From contig NZ_CP060635.1 of the NCBI RefSeq assembly GCF_014337215.1, forward strand, positions 2,431,501-2,495,500: a stretch of 64,000 nucleotides of DNA. The letters run 5' to 3'. The notes under the pieces are model-generated. The model saw nothing but the letters and a program-made list of their open reading frames with translations. It searched no databases and was not told the DNA's origin. How positions within the stretch are numbered: the stretch's first letter is position 1; every line of letters begins with the position of its first letter. Source of the DNA: Wansuia hejianensis. Its GTDB lineage: Bacteria; Bacillota; Clostridia; Lachnospirales; Lachnospiraceae. Both the position numbers and the translations under genes were made by a program. This document shows, piece after piece, positions 33,469-41,895 of this stretch.

Positions 33469-34491
33469 TCATTCCTCCTTTCCGGCGTATTCCACCATGA
33501 CGCCCTGAGCAATGCCCGGCACGCTCTGGCCCTCATAAAAACTGACCTTCGACATCAGCGCCCCTGTGGGGACAAAAAGTATCCGCTTCCAGGTCCCGTC
33601 CTCTATCCTGGGCAGTATATAAGACGCAAAGACGGTTGCCGCACAGGCGCAGCCACTGCCTCCTGCTCCGGTATCCTGGCTCTTCTCATCATAGACCAGC
33701 ATTCCGCAGTCAATGTGCTGCCGTGAAATGTCATAGCCCTTTTGCTGAAGCAGCTCCAGCAAAATTTCTTTTCCAACTGTGCCCAGATCTCCGGTTATGA
33801 TATGGTCATATTCTTCCGGCTGGCGGTTAAAATCCATAAAATGCCTCGAGATCGTGTCGCAGGCCGCAGGAGCCATGCAGGCTCCCATATTCTGAGAGTC
33901 CTTCAATCCATAATCAACGATTTTTCCGGAAGTTATTCCCGCAATCTCGGCCTTTGTTTTGCTGCCGGCCAGCACACAGGCCGCGCTTCCTGTAACAGTC
34001 CAAGTGGCCGACGGCGGACGCTGGTTTCCGTAAGCCAGAGGAAAACGGAATTCCTTCTCCGCGCTTCCAAAGTGGCTGGAAGTCAGCGACAGCACATGCT
34101 CCGCATATCCGGCAGCCACTGTCATAGCCCCCAGAGAAAGCGCCTCGCCCATGGTAGAGCATGCGCCAAACAACCCGTAAACAGGCCGCTCCAGTTCAAC
34201 GATTCCAAAGGAAGAAGCAATCGACTGGGCCAGCAGGTCTCCCGCAAAAATCATCCGGATCTGCTCCGGTTTTTTCCCCGCCTTCTCCAGAGCTCCCTTG
34301 GCCGCCTTGAGCTGCATCTGGCTTTCTGCCTCTTCCCAGCTTCCCACACCCATCATAGGGTCCTCTTCCACATAATCAAAGCATTTCCCCAAAGGCCCTT
34401 CCCCTTCCAGCTTGCCCACCACAGAGGCCGCCGAGAGAATATATACCTCTTTCTCGAATGCAAGGCTCTGCATTCCCTTGATTTTGCTCAT
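33469..34491 (-). CDS. spoVAD: stage V sporulation protein AD
   Basis: 340-aa thiolase-fold protein that binds dipicolinic acid in the SpoVA complex. Typical stretches are VEEDPMMGVGSWEEAESQMQ, YGLFGACSTMGEALSLGAM, SLTSSHFGSAEKEFRFPLAYG and GSGCACAATVFASY. RBS GGGGG 8 nt upstream, inside an inverted repeat. The likely forespore promoter is at 34519-34549. Stop and spoVAE start are one base apart. Confidence 0.93.
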   Translation of the reverse strand: MSKIKGMQSLAFEKEVYILSAASVVGKLEGEGPLGKCFDYVEEDPMMGVGSWEEAESQMQLKAAKGALEKAGKKPEQIRMIFAGDLLAQSIASSFGIVELERPVYGLFGACSTMGEALSLGAMTVAAGYAEHVLSLTSSHFGSAEKEFRFPLAYGNQRPPSATWTVTGSAACVLAGSKTKAEIAGITSGKIVDYGLKDSQNMGACMAPAACDTISRHFMDFNRQPEEYDHIITGDLGTVGKEILLELLQQKGYDISRQHIDCGMLVYDEKSQDTGAGGSGCACAATVFASYILPRIEDGTWKRILFVPTGALMSKVSFYEGQSVPGIAQGVMVEYAGKEE

Positions 34492-34493
34492 AA

Positions 34494-34549
34494 TAAAATC
34501 CCCCGTTTCCGTTTCACATATTATGTGCCGGGGGATTTTGTTTTATTCA
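34494..34549 (-). promoter_or_regulatory. sigma-G/F-type promoter of spoVAD inside an RBS-covering inverted repeat
   Basis: TGAATA (34544-34549), 18 nt, CATAATA (34519-34525) fits the forespore consensus GnATA-N18-CATnnTA well. AAAATCCCCC (left arm, between -35 and -10) is complementary to GGGGGATTTT (right arm, holding the spoVAD RBS). RNA started at this promoter lacks the left arm; read-through RNA from upstream would carry both and hide the RBS. Confidence 0.6.
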
Positions 34550-34617
34550 CATTCGAAGGCGGCGCGTGGTTTCCCATCGCACCGCCTTCTTTAATGTATG
34601 GCTGACACAAATATTAG

Positions 34618-35613
34618 TTAATCTCTTAATTGAATGATTTCTCTCCAGTCAATCATCTCATCCAGAGTCTCGCTGGTTACCAGATGATAGCTGTATTCGT
34701 TATATTTCTCTATTTTTTTACCGTCCAGATAATCTTTGGCAATCGGGAGTATCCTCGCCTGATCCCTGGGATCGCCCAGAAGAACCGCTTTAAGATAGGG
34801 ATCTCCTCCCGAAAGCTGCTGAAGTGGTTCTTCACCCCATGCCGCACAGATGACACACGCCTCCACATCCGCCGCTTTCAATGCTGAAATCGCTCCTGCG
34901 CCCGACTCATAGTTGATTGCGAACACCAGGTCTATGTCCCCGTTATAGGTTTCTATCAAATCTTCCATCAGTTCCATACAGACCGTCCGTGTGGCCTTTC
35001 CATCTTCTCTGGCCACCAGCTCCACGCCCTCCATCTCTGTCACGGCATCTTCAAATCCATTGGCTCTCTGTCCGCTGACCAGAAATGAAGCGGCATAGTC
35101 CAGGATCACAACCCGGGCATGCCCGTTCAGGTTCTCCGCAATGTATTCCTTCGCCCATTCACCAGCTTCATATCCCTCTTCATAGAAATCATTGCACATT
35201 TCAGCTGTAATCCCTTCGTCGTTAGCGGCATCACAATCAAATGTAAACACAGGAATTCCAGCCTCATTGGCAGCCGCCACCGCGGTACTGCAGGTGACCG
35301 GATCACAGGCGGAAAAGATGATCGCATCCACATCCATCTGTATAAAGTCCTCAAAATGTCTCATCTGAACCGTAGGATCGCAGTTGGCATCCTGAACGAT
35401 CAGTTCTATGCCCAGCTCTTCGGCCTCCCGTTTCAGAAGATTCTCAATATCAATATAAAACTCATCCGACCGGTACAGCATGGACACGCCTATCGTATAT
35501 TCTGATTCTAAAGACTGCTCATCTTCAGGCACAGCTTCCTGTTCTCTCCCGCATCCGGCCATGAGGCTGCAGATCCAGGCTGCCCCCAAAAGAACTCCCA
35601 CAAATGCTTTCAA
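34618..35613 (-). CDS. sugar-binding lipoprotein, second binding protein of the ABC cluster
   Basis: 331-aa periplasmic-binding-protein type I (ribose/LacI-like fold). A signal peptide ends in the lipobox LMAGC. The fold motifs SMLYRSDEFYIDIENLLK, VDAIIFSACDPV and FTFDCDAANDEG are present. The start is TTG with AGGAGGAAGG upstream. It is the last gene of the importer unit; as 36186-37265 is already a binding protein, this one may feed the neighbouring histidine kinase or bind another sugar. Confidence 0.85.
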   Translation of the reverse strand: MKAFVGVLLGAAWICSLMAGCGREQEAVPEDEQSLESEYTIGVSMLYRSDEFYIDIENLLKREAEELGIELIVQDANCDPTVQMRHFEDFIQMDVDAIIFSACDPVTCSTAVAAANEAGIPVFTFDCDAANDEGITAEMCNDFYEEGYEAGEWAKEYIAENLNGHARVVILDYAASFLVSGQRANGFEDAVTEMEGVELVAREDGKATRTVCMELMEDLIETYNGDIDLVFAINYESGAGAISALKAADVEACVICAAWGEEPLQQLSGGDPYLKAVLLGDPRDQARILPIAKDYLDGKKIEKYNEYSYHLVTSETLDEMIDWREIIQLRD

Positions 35614-35708
35614 GTTCCTTCCTCCTACGTTCGAATCAATACTGCTGCTTCACATAGTATATCACCAATCGGACTATGTATCAATTGAGGCTCCAATCAC
35701 TTAAAGCT

Positions 35709-36035
35709 TTAATCTTTAATAATCAAGGCCATAAAAACAAATTCACCGTCTCCCGTATTCGTCAGCCCGTGCCCTTTCCCACTGGGGGTATAGGTCACAT
35801 CTCCTGCTCTTACCGGGCGGACTGTTCCGTTATCATTATAATCGGCTTCTCCGGACAGTATATAATAGGTCTCACTTTCTCCATAATGCCTGTGGAACCC
35901 CAGCTCCGTGCCCTTCTCCATCGTCACTTCAGCATATAGCCCGCAATTCCCATGCATCTCTTCTTCTCCCAAAAGCTTCTTCAAGGTCATAAAACCCTTT
36001 CCACCTTCTGGATTTTCTTCTCTGACAATTTCCAT
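35709..36035 (-). CDS. small cupin-domain protein
   Basis: 108-aa single cupin. Cupin motif 1 reads GTELGFHRHYGESETYYILSG with both His and the Glu in place, and motif 2 has PSGKGHGLTN, so a metal site is likely. ATG after AAAGGAGGTCG. It lies between the two binding-protein genes of the sugar importer; it may act on the imported sugar (for example epimerisation or mutarotation), but this is a guess. Confidence 0.85.
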   Translation of the reverse strand: MEIVREENPEGGKGFMTLKKLLGEEEMHGNCGLYAEVTMEKGTELGFHRHYGESETYYILSGEADYNDNGTVRPVRAGDVTYTPSGKGHGLTNTGDGEFVFMALIIKD

Positions 36036-36185
36036 ACATCGACCTCCTTTTTCGGCGCCAGCGCTCCCGGCAGTGGCCATATTCTCCGAATACAGCAGAA
36101 TCAGGTTGAGAGACGGATTAGCCAAAAGGGTCCATGCAGAACGCATAGCGTCATGCACCCATACATGGACACCTCGTCCTCTCAT

Positions 36186-37265
36186 TTACTGAAATGTCCA
36201 GAAATCTGTAACATTTGAGGAATCGGCTACTGCCAGCTCAATATTGGTTGTCTTTTCAACTTCTTTTCCCTCAAAGTAGTCGCTGGCCGCCTGATAGATC
36301 GTATCCGCAATCTCCTGGGGTGGTACTACAACGCAAGCCTCGTAATTGGGATCTTCATTCTTCAGCGCCTCAAAGGGTTCTGAACCGTACGCTCCCATGG
36401 AGAACACTTTGACATCCGTAAGCCCTCTCGCCTGCAAGGCAGATACAGCGCCCCATGCGCCATTGTCTACCACGGATACTACAATATCAAAAGGCTCTAC
36501 AATGTTTGTGATCGCATTGGCTCCTTTTTCACGGTTGCCTTCACAGTCCTGAGTATTAATTACTTCTATCCCTCCGTGGCCGGCAACTGCCTCCTTAAAC
36601 GCTTCTTCTCTTTCCACGCAGTGAGTGGAGCTCTTAAGCGTCAGAACGACTACCTTTGCTTTGCCGTTCAGGTTTTTATCCACATAGTCAATGACATAAT
36701 CCGCCATGAGTTCGCCGGTCAGCGGCTGATTCCAGGTAACTGTGGTAACTGCTTTATCTTCATTCCAGTATCCGTCATAAATAAAGATCGGAATACCGGC
36801 ATCTACTGCTTTATTCATAGCTTCCGTCACGCCGTCCGGGGTGGCCGGATCCACGAAAATCATATCAACGCCTGCGGCAACCATGTTCTCTACCTGTTTG
36901 GACTGAGTCTCATCGTTGAGATCACCATCTTCCACAACAATTTCACAGCCATATTTATCTGCCACATCTTCCAAGCAAGACGCCAGAGCCGAACACCACT
37001 CATCCCCTTTGTATACAATCGTGCAGCCGATCTTTTTACCTGCCAGCGGATTATCCGCGCTGATCTCTGACTTGCCTTCTTCTTCCGCTCCAGTGCTTTT
37101 TCCTGTGGTTTCTTTGCTGCTGTCACCGGAAGACGCCCCCGTACTGCTTTCTGCAGAGGTACCTGCAGAAGACCCGGCTGTAGATTCCGTGGAAGGAGTT
37201 CCGCACGCGGTCAGGGTAACTGCTATCACGCCTGTCAGCACCAGCGCTAATTTCTTACTTTTCAT
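36186..37265 (-). CDS. sugar ABC transporter substrate-binding lipoprotein
   Basis: 359 aa, ribose/galactose-type binding protein. Signal peptide with lipobox VTLTAC, then a Ser/Thr/Gly/Ala-rich linker to about residue 70, then the PBP fold (KIGCTIVYKGDEWCSALASC, VDMIFVDPATPDGV, IPIFIYDGYW). RBS GGAGGTAAAAGT. It follows the ATPase gene after a stem-loop at 37314-37339. Sugar unknown. Confidence 0.88.
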   Translation of the reverse strand: MKSKKLALVLTGVIAVTLTACGTPSTESTAGSSAGTSAESSTGASSGDSSKETTGKSTGAEEEGKSEISADNPLAGKKIGCTIVYKGDEWCSALASCLEDVADKYGCEIVVEDGDLNDETQSKQVENMVAAGVDMIFVDPATPDGVTEAMNKAVDAGIPIFIYDGYWNEDKAVTTVTWNQPLTGELMADYVIDYVDKNLNGKAKVVVLTLKSSTHCVEREEAFKEAVAGHGGIEVINTQDCEGNREKGANAITNIVEPFDIVVSVVDNGAWGAVSALQARGLTDVKVFSMGAYGSEPFEALKNEDPNYEACVVVPPQEIADTIYQAASDYFEGKEVEKTTNIELAVADSSNVTDFWTFQ

Positions 37266-37313
37266 ACTTTTACCTCCATTCTTCCCATTTCTTATTTTTT
37301 GCCCTTACTTTTT

Positions 37314-37339
37314 ATCTTTACGGCCCTTGCCGTTAAGAT
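37314..37339 (-). terminator. stem-loop between ATPase and binding-protein genes
   Basis: ATCTTAACGGC and GCCGTAAAGAT pair around a short loop, followed by AAAAAG rather than T. More likely an mRNA-stabilising or processing structure than a terminator. Confidence 0.5.
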
Positions 37340-37345
37340 GTCCAT

Positions 37346-38827
37346 TTATACGCACATTGACATGATTTTTTCCTGGTTGGCCTCTTCTCGACTCAATTCT
37401 CCCATCTTTCGTCCTTCATGCATAATCATAATCCGGTCGCACATCCCCAGGATTTCCGGCATTTCCGAAGAAATCATGATGACGGTCTTCCCTTCCTTCA
37501 CGATCTCATTGATCAGACGGTAGATTTCCGCCTTGGCTCCCACATCAATTCCCCTGGTTGGTTCATCCAGAAACAGGATGTCGCTTTCCTGCATCAGCCA
37601 TTTTGCAATGACTACCTTCTGCTGGTTCCCTCCGGACAGGTTTTGTACCTGGACATCTACATTAGGAGCCGCCACATGCAGCTTCTGGCTATATTCTTCG
37701 GCGTATTTCTGCTCCAGTTTTTTCTGTATCATGCCGCCTTTGATGATTTTGTTTATGTTTACCATACAGATATTTTTCTTGATAGACATAATCTGCACTA
37801 GGCCCTGGAGCTTCCGGTCCTCAGGGATCAGACCCAGTCCGTCGTTGATAGCCTCTCTCAGATTCCTGTAATGTACCTTCCGTCCCTTCACATAGACTTC
37901 ACCGGAATCATAACGGTCAATCCCCAGAATGGCCCGAGCCAGCTCTGTACGCCCTGCTCCTACCAGCCCGGAGATCCCGAACACCTCTCCGGCTTTAACT
38001 TCAAAGCTGATATCCTTCAGCACCCGATTCCTGACCAAATGTTTTACTTCCAGTACCGTCTCTCCTATCTTGGCCGCTTCCTTGGGATATTCCTGTCCCA
38101 TCTCACGTCCGACCATCAGAGAAATCAGCGTCTTCCTGTCCACCTCAGAAATGGGGAAGGTTCCGACATGCTGTCCGTCCCGGAGAACAGTCACATTGTC
38201 CGATAATTCAAAAACCTCTTCCAGCCGGTGAGAAATATAGATAATTGTAATCCCCTTTTCTCTCAGCTTTTTCACAAGTTCAAACAGAACATTCAGTTCC
38301 CGGTCCGTCAGCACCGCGGAAGGCTCATCCATAATCAACAGCCGGCTGTTATTATTAATCGCGTGCATAATCTCCACGATCTGTTTCTTGGCCACGCTCA
38401 GATTGCATACCCGTTCATTGATGTCTATATCCATCTGCAGTTCTTCTACAATTTCACAGGCCCTGCGCCGCATTCCAGCCCAGTCTACCAGTTTCCCCTT
38501 CATCAGCATATTACCCAGGAACATGTTCTCCGCTACCGTCAGAGGCTCGGCCAGCTTAATTTCCTGGTGTACCACACTAACACCGGCCTTTTTTGATTCG
38601 ACAGGCGTCGCGAATACCTGTTCCTTCTGATTCATGATGATCTTACCGTCATTCGGATGATAAATCCCCGCCAGTATTTTAATCAGCGTCGACTTTCCGG
38701 CACCGTTCTCTCCAACCAGAGCATGGATCGTACCCCGTTCGATCCCAAAGCTGATATTATCAAGCGCGCGCACTCCTGGAAAAGTCTTCGTGATTCCCTT
38801 CAGTTCAAATATGTAATCTTTCTCCAT
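37346..38827 (-). CDS. sugar ABC transporter ATP-binding protein (RbsA type)
   Basis: About 493 aa with two fused nucleotide-binding domains. The first has Walker A GENGAGKSTLIKILAG, signature LSVAKKQIVEIM and Walker B LLIMDEPSA; the second has GLVGAGRTELARAILG, LSGGNQQKVVIAKWL and ILFLDEPTRGID. The second Walker A lacks GKS/T, as in RbsA. The ATG at 38827 is preferred over the one at 38842, which overlaps its own RBS. Partner of the permease at 38876-39853. Confidence 0.93.
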   Translation of the reverse strand: MEKDYIFELKGITKTFPGVRALDNISFGIERGTIHALVGENGAGKSTLIKILAGIYHPNDGKIIMNQKEQVFATPVESKKAGVSVVHQEIKLAEPLTVAENMFLGNMLMKGKLVDWAGMRRRACEIVEELQMDIDINERVCNLSVAKKQIVEIMHAINNNSRLLIMDEPSAVLTDRELNVLFELVKKLREKGITIIYISHRLEEVFELSDNVTVLRDGQHVGTFPISEVDRKTLISLMVGREMGQEYPKEAAKIGETVLEVKHLVRNRVLKDISFEVKAGEVFGISGLVGAGRTELARAILGIDRYDSGEVYVKGRKVHYRNLREAINDGLGLIPEDRKLQGLVQIMSIKKNICMVNINKIIKGGMIQKKLEQKYAEEYSQKLHVAAPNVDVQVQNLSGGNQQKVVIAKWLMQESDILFLDEPTRGIDVGAKAEIYRLINEIVKEGKTVIMISSEMPEILGMCDRIMIMHEGRKMGELSREEANQEKIMSMCV

Positions 38828-38875
38828 CGCTGTTCCAACCATTCCTTTCTCTCGCCGGCTCCTGTCCGGAAGCCG

Positions 38876-39853
38876 TCACGCTTTCTTCTTATTGCTCAGA
38901 ACATCCAGTGTGATCGCGATTACGAGAACGCAGCCCTTCAGAACATCCTGTACAAACGGATCTACGCCGATCTGAGAAAAACCATTGAACAGCGTGATCA
39001 GGAAAATGGAGCCGAACATAGTTCCGATAATCCTGCCCTTGCCTCCTGCCAGGCTGATACCGCCGATGATAGAAGCGATTACGCCGTCAAATTCATAATT
39101 CTGACCGTTGGATATGGCTACAGAATTCAGCCGGCTCATGAGGACAATTCCTCCGAAAGCCGCCAGCAGCCCGCCGACCGCAAAGGTTCCTGTCACATAT
39201 TTTTTTACGTTAATACCTGAGAAAAATGCCGCTTCAGAGCTTCCGCCAACCGCATACAGGTTGCGCCCCAGCTTGGTTCGGTCCATAATAAACTGTGCCA
39301 CTATGTACAGGACTACCATCAGAATCACACAGATGGGTACCGGTCCGATGTAACCGCGTCCCAGCCAGCCGATCTCCTCCGGCATCTTCGGTATCGGCGT
39401 AGCATTGGTAATCAATTTTGCCACACCATAGCAGATATACTGAGTTCCCAGTGTTGCTATAAAAGCCGGAAGTCCCACGTACGCCGTCATAATGCCGTTC
39501 CACACGCCAAGGCCCAGGCCCAGCAGCAACATGAGAATAACCGCGAGAAGGGGATTCAGCCCGACACTCTTCATCAATATTGCCCCCACGCAGCTCACCA
39601 GGGCAACGATACGCCCCAGGGATAAATCAAAATTGCCAGTCAGCAGGCAAAGCGCCTGTCCCATCGCCACAATGGCCACCGTAGAAGTCTGCAGCAGAAT
39701 GTTCTTCCAGTTATCCCAGGTAAAAAAGTACGGTGAACAGATGGTAAATACAATGCTCAGAAGAATAATGCCCACCACCGACATATACTCTTTACAAAAT
39801 CTTCCAAAGTACACCTTTGGTGATGTTCCAGTTCCTTTTATGCCATTGCCCAT
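38876..39853 (-). CDS. sugar ABC transporter permease (RbsC type)
   Basis: 325 aa with eight or more hydrophobic segments and the family stretches GQALCLLTGNFDLSLGRIVALV, TLGTQYICYGVAKLI, and EFDGVIASIIGGISLAGGKGRIIGT. RBS GGAAGGA about 11 nt upstream. First gene of the importer unit (permease-ATPase-binding protein-cupin-binding protein), divergent from the two-component system. Confidence 0.93.
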   Translation of the reverse strand: MGNGIKGTGTSPKVYFGRFCKEYMSVVGIILLSIVFTICSPYFFTWDNWKNILLQTSTVAIVAMGQALCLLTGNFDLSLGRIVALVSCVGAILMKSVGLNPLLAVILMLLLGLGLGVWNGIMTAYVGLPAFIATLGTQYICYGVAKLITNATPIPKMPEEIGWLGRGYIGPVPICVILMVVLYIVAQFIMDRTKLGRNLYAVGGSSEAAFFSGINVKKYVTGTFAVGGLLAAFGGIVLMSRLNSVAISNGQNYEFDGVIASIIGGISLAGGKGRIIGTMFGSIFLITLFNGFSQIGVDPFVQDVLKGCVLVIAITLDVLSNKKKA

Positions 39854-39969
39854 AATCTTAATGATCCTTCCTTCCAGAATAATATTGCATTCGTACTCAA
39901 TGCTTCCTGCATGCAGTTCAATATGTTTTGGAGTATATCATTAAAAATTTTTTAAGTACATGAAAAACC

Positions 39970-40001
39970 CACCTATTTTTTGTATTATTCACCTATTTTT
40001 T
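39970..40001. promoter_or_regulatory. direct repeat between the importer and the two-component genes
   Basis: CACCTATTTTTT occurs twice with a 20-bp period (39970-39981, 39990-40001) in an AT-rich intergenic region. AraC-type response regulators commonly bind such direct repeats spaced by two helical turns; it lies well placed to control the divergent importer operon. Confidence 0.55.
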
Positions 40002-40087
40002 ATGTTTTTTTTATTTAATCTTTCCATTTAATTTATCAATTATTTCTTATATACTCTAAAATGGAAACAGAAAGAAGGAGACAGAAA

Positions 40088-41869
40088 ATGCGGCGTTTTA
40101 TTCATATTTATCACAATCTTTCCATTTATTATAAAATTTTACTCTGGATGCTCATCGTATCCATTGTCCCCCTGTCTCTCATGGCATTTCTCAATATTTC
40201 CAGGGTCAGGGGCATGGAAATGAGACGCTACAAGGCAGAAGTGAACAGCTCCCTCCAATGGATTGAGTCAATGGTCTCCACCGATATTTCAGATCTCCGC
40301 CAGAAATCCATTAACGCTTCCATGGAGGATCTGCTGATTGACCTGCTTGCCAATAACAGTTCCATCACCGCCCAGGATAACTATGAGCTGTATAAAATTC
40401 TCTATAATTTAAAATTATCTACTCATTGTGACTCCGCGGTAATTATCGGGCGTAACGGAATCTTTTCGTCCACCAGCTCTTCAACAGAATTGTCACGGCT
40501 GATGTTTTCACAATACAACCAGTACCGCGATACGCTGAAGCACACTAAGCAGCCCTATACCTGGGGAGAACCACTGTCCTGCGGCTCCATCTGGCTGCTT
40601 CCCTATATCCGTTTTATCCGCGATCCGGAGGATTTGAGAGCCGTGGGAATGATGAGCGTCAATTATGATACCTCCAGGCTGTCCGAGATCACGAGAAAAC
40701 AGATCCGTTCAAAGCAGATACCGGCTTCTGATGTGCTAATCGTAAACAGCGGGACTATCATTTCCTCCTGGAATAAATCTTTGATTGGGACATCCATGTC
40801 GGACTTCGTCTCCGGTTATACGGGACAGGATTCTTTCGACGGAAATTACCAGAATGAACAATGCCTTTACCTGAGCTATCAGAACCCCTCCTCTTCTGAT
40901 TGGGATTACATCGCTGTAATTCCCTATGATGATATTTATTCTTCTACAAGGAATGCCGTATCTTCTTTTATTATACTTCTGCTGCTGTGTATTGTGATTA
41001 TCATTCTGCTGTCCTCCCAGGTCTCCTCCATCATTTCAAAGCCTCTGAAATATTTGTCAGACACTATGGCGGAGATCGGCAACAATAACCTGAACATCCC
41101 GCTGAAATATCCGAAATTTCAGGATGAAATCAGCCAGATGTGGAATCAGTTCATCACCATGACCGAACGCCTGAAGGAATCCCGCGAGGCTTCGGAAAAA
41201 GCACTGATTCAGAATCAGCAGCTGCATCTGGAGGCGCTCCGCGCACAGATCAATCCCCACTTTCTGTATAACACCTTTTCATCTGTAATTTACCTGATTG
41301 AAGAGGGAAAGCAGAAAGAGGCCACCGCTATGCTGGCTGCGCTCTCGCAGCTGCTGCATACCAGCATTAACCGCACCCGGGAATTTATTCCTGTAGAGCA
41401 GGAGCTTGGGCTGGTACGGAGTTATATGGACATACAGAAAATACGCTTCCATAATTCTTTCCGCTATATGATCGACGTAGATATGGATGTAATGAAGCTT
41501 CTTACCGTTAAAATTATTCTCCAGCCCGTTATCGAAAATGTACTGGAGCACGGCCTCAAGGATCCAGCCGACGGACAGACTCTCGTTATCATCCGCGGCT
41601 GGAAAGAGGAAGACCTGTTGATCTTTGAGGTGCTGGATGACGGCAACCGCCTGACAGAACAGCGGATGCTTGAAATCAACCAGCGGCTGGAAAGTCCTGT
41701 CCCGCCGCAGAGGGGACGTCATGGCATCGGCCTGAAAAACGTAAACGACCGCATCCGTTATGAATTCCCGGGCGACAAAAGGCTGGGGCTGCGCCTAATG
41801 ATCCGGGGCCGCCGGACAGTCACACGAATCGTAACAAAAGCCAGACAGGACTCCCCACAAGACAATTAA
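40088..41869 (+). CDS. sensor histidine kinase, YesM type
   Basis: 593 aa. TM1 at about residues 15-35, an extracytoplasmic sensor region to about 290, TM2 at about 292-313, HAMP, then a His_kinase domain with the phospho-acceptor region QINPHFLYNTFSS near 387 and an ATPase domain (QPVIENVLEHGL, GHGIGLKNVNDRI). The ATG at 40088 follows AGAAGGAGACAGAAA. It probably senses a sugar, perhaps through one of the neighbouring binding proteins, and phosphorylates the regulator next to it. Confidence 0.93.
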   Translation: MRRFIHIYHNLSIYYKILLWMLIVSIVPLSLMAFLNISRVRGMEMRRYKAEVNSSLQWIESMVSTDISDLRQKSINASMEDLLIDLLANNSSITAQDNYELYKILYNLKLSTHCDSAVIIGRNGIFSSTSSSTELSRLMFSQYNQYRDTLKHTKQPYTWGEPLSCGSIWLLPYIRFIRDPEDLRAVGMMSVNYDTSRLSEITRKQIRSKQIPASDVLIVNSGTIISSWNKSLIGTSMSDFVSGYTGQDSFDGNYQNEQCLYLSYQNPSSSDWDYIAVIPYDDIYSSTRNAVSSFIILLLLCIVIIILLSSQVSSIISKPLKYLSDTMAEIGNNNLNIPLKYPKFQDEISQMWNQFITMTERLKESREASEKALIQNQQLHLEALRAQINPHFLYNTFSSVIYLIEEGKQKEATAMLAALSQLLHTSINRTREFIPVEQELGLVRSYMDIQKIRFHNSFRYMIDVDMDVMKLLTVKIILQPVIENVLEHGLKDPADGQTLVIIRGWKEEDLLIFEVLDDGNRLTEQRMLEINQRLESPVPPQRGRHGIGLKNVNDRIRYEFPGDKRLGLRLMIRGRRTVTRIVTKARQDSPQDN

Positions 41870-41895
41870 AAGATATTTCCCGGAGGGTATTGACT

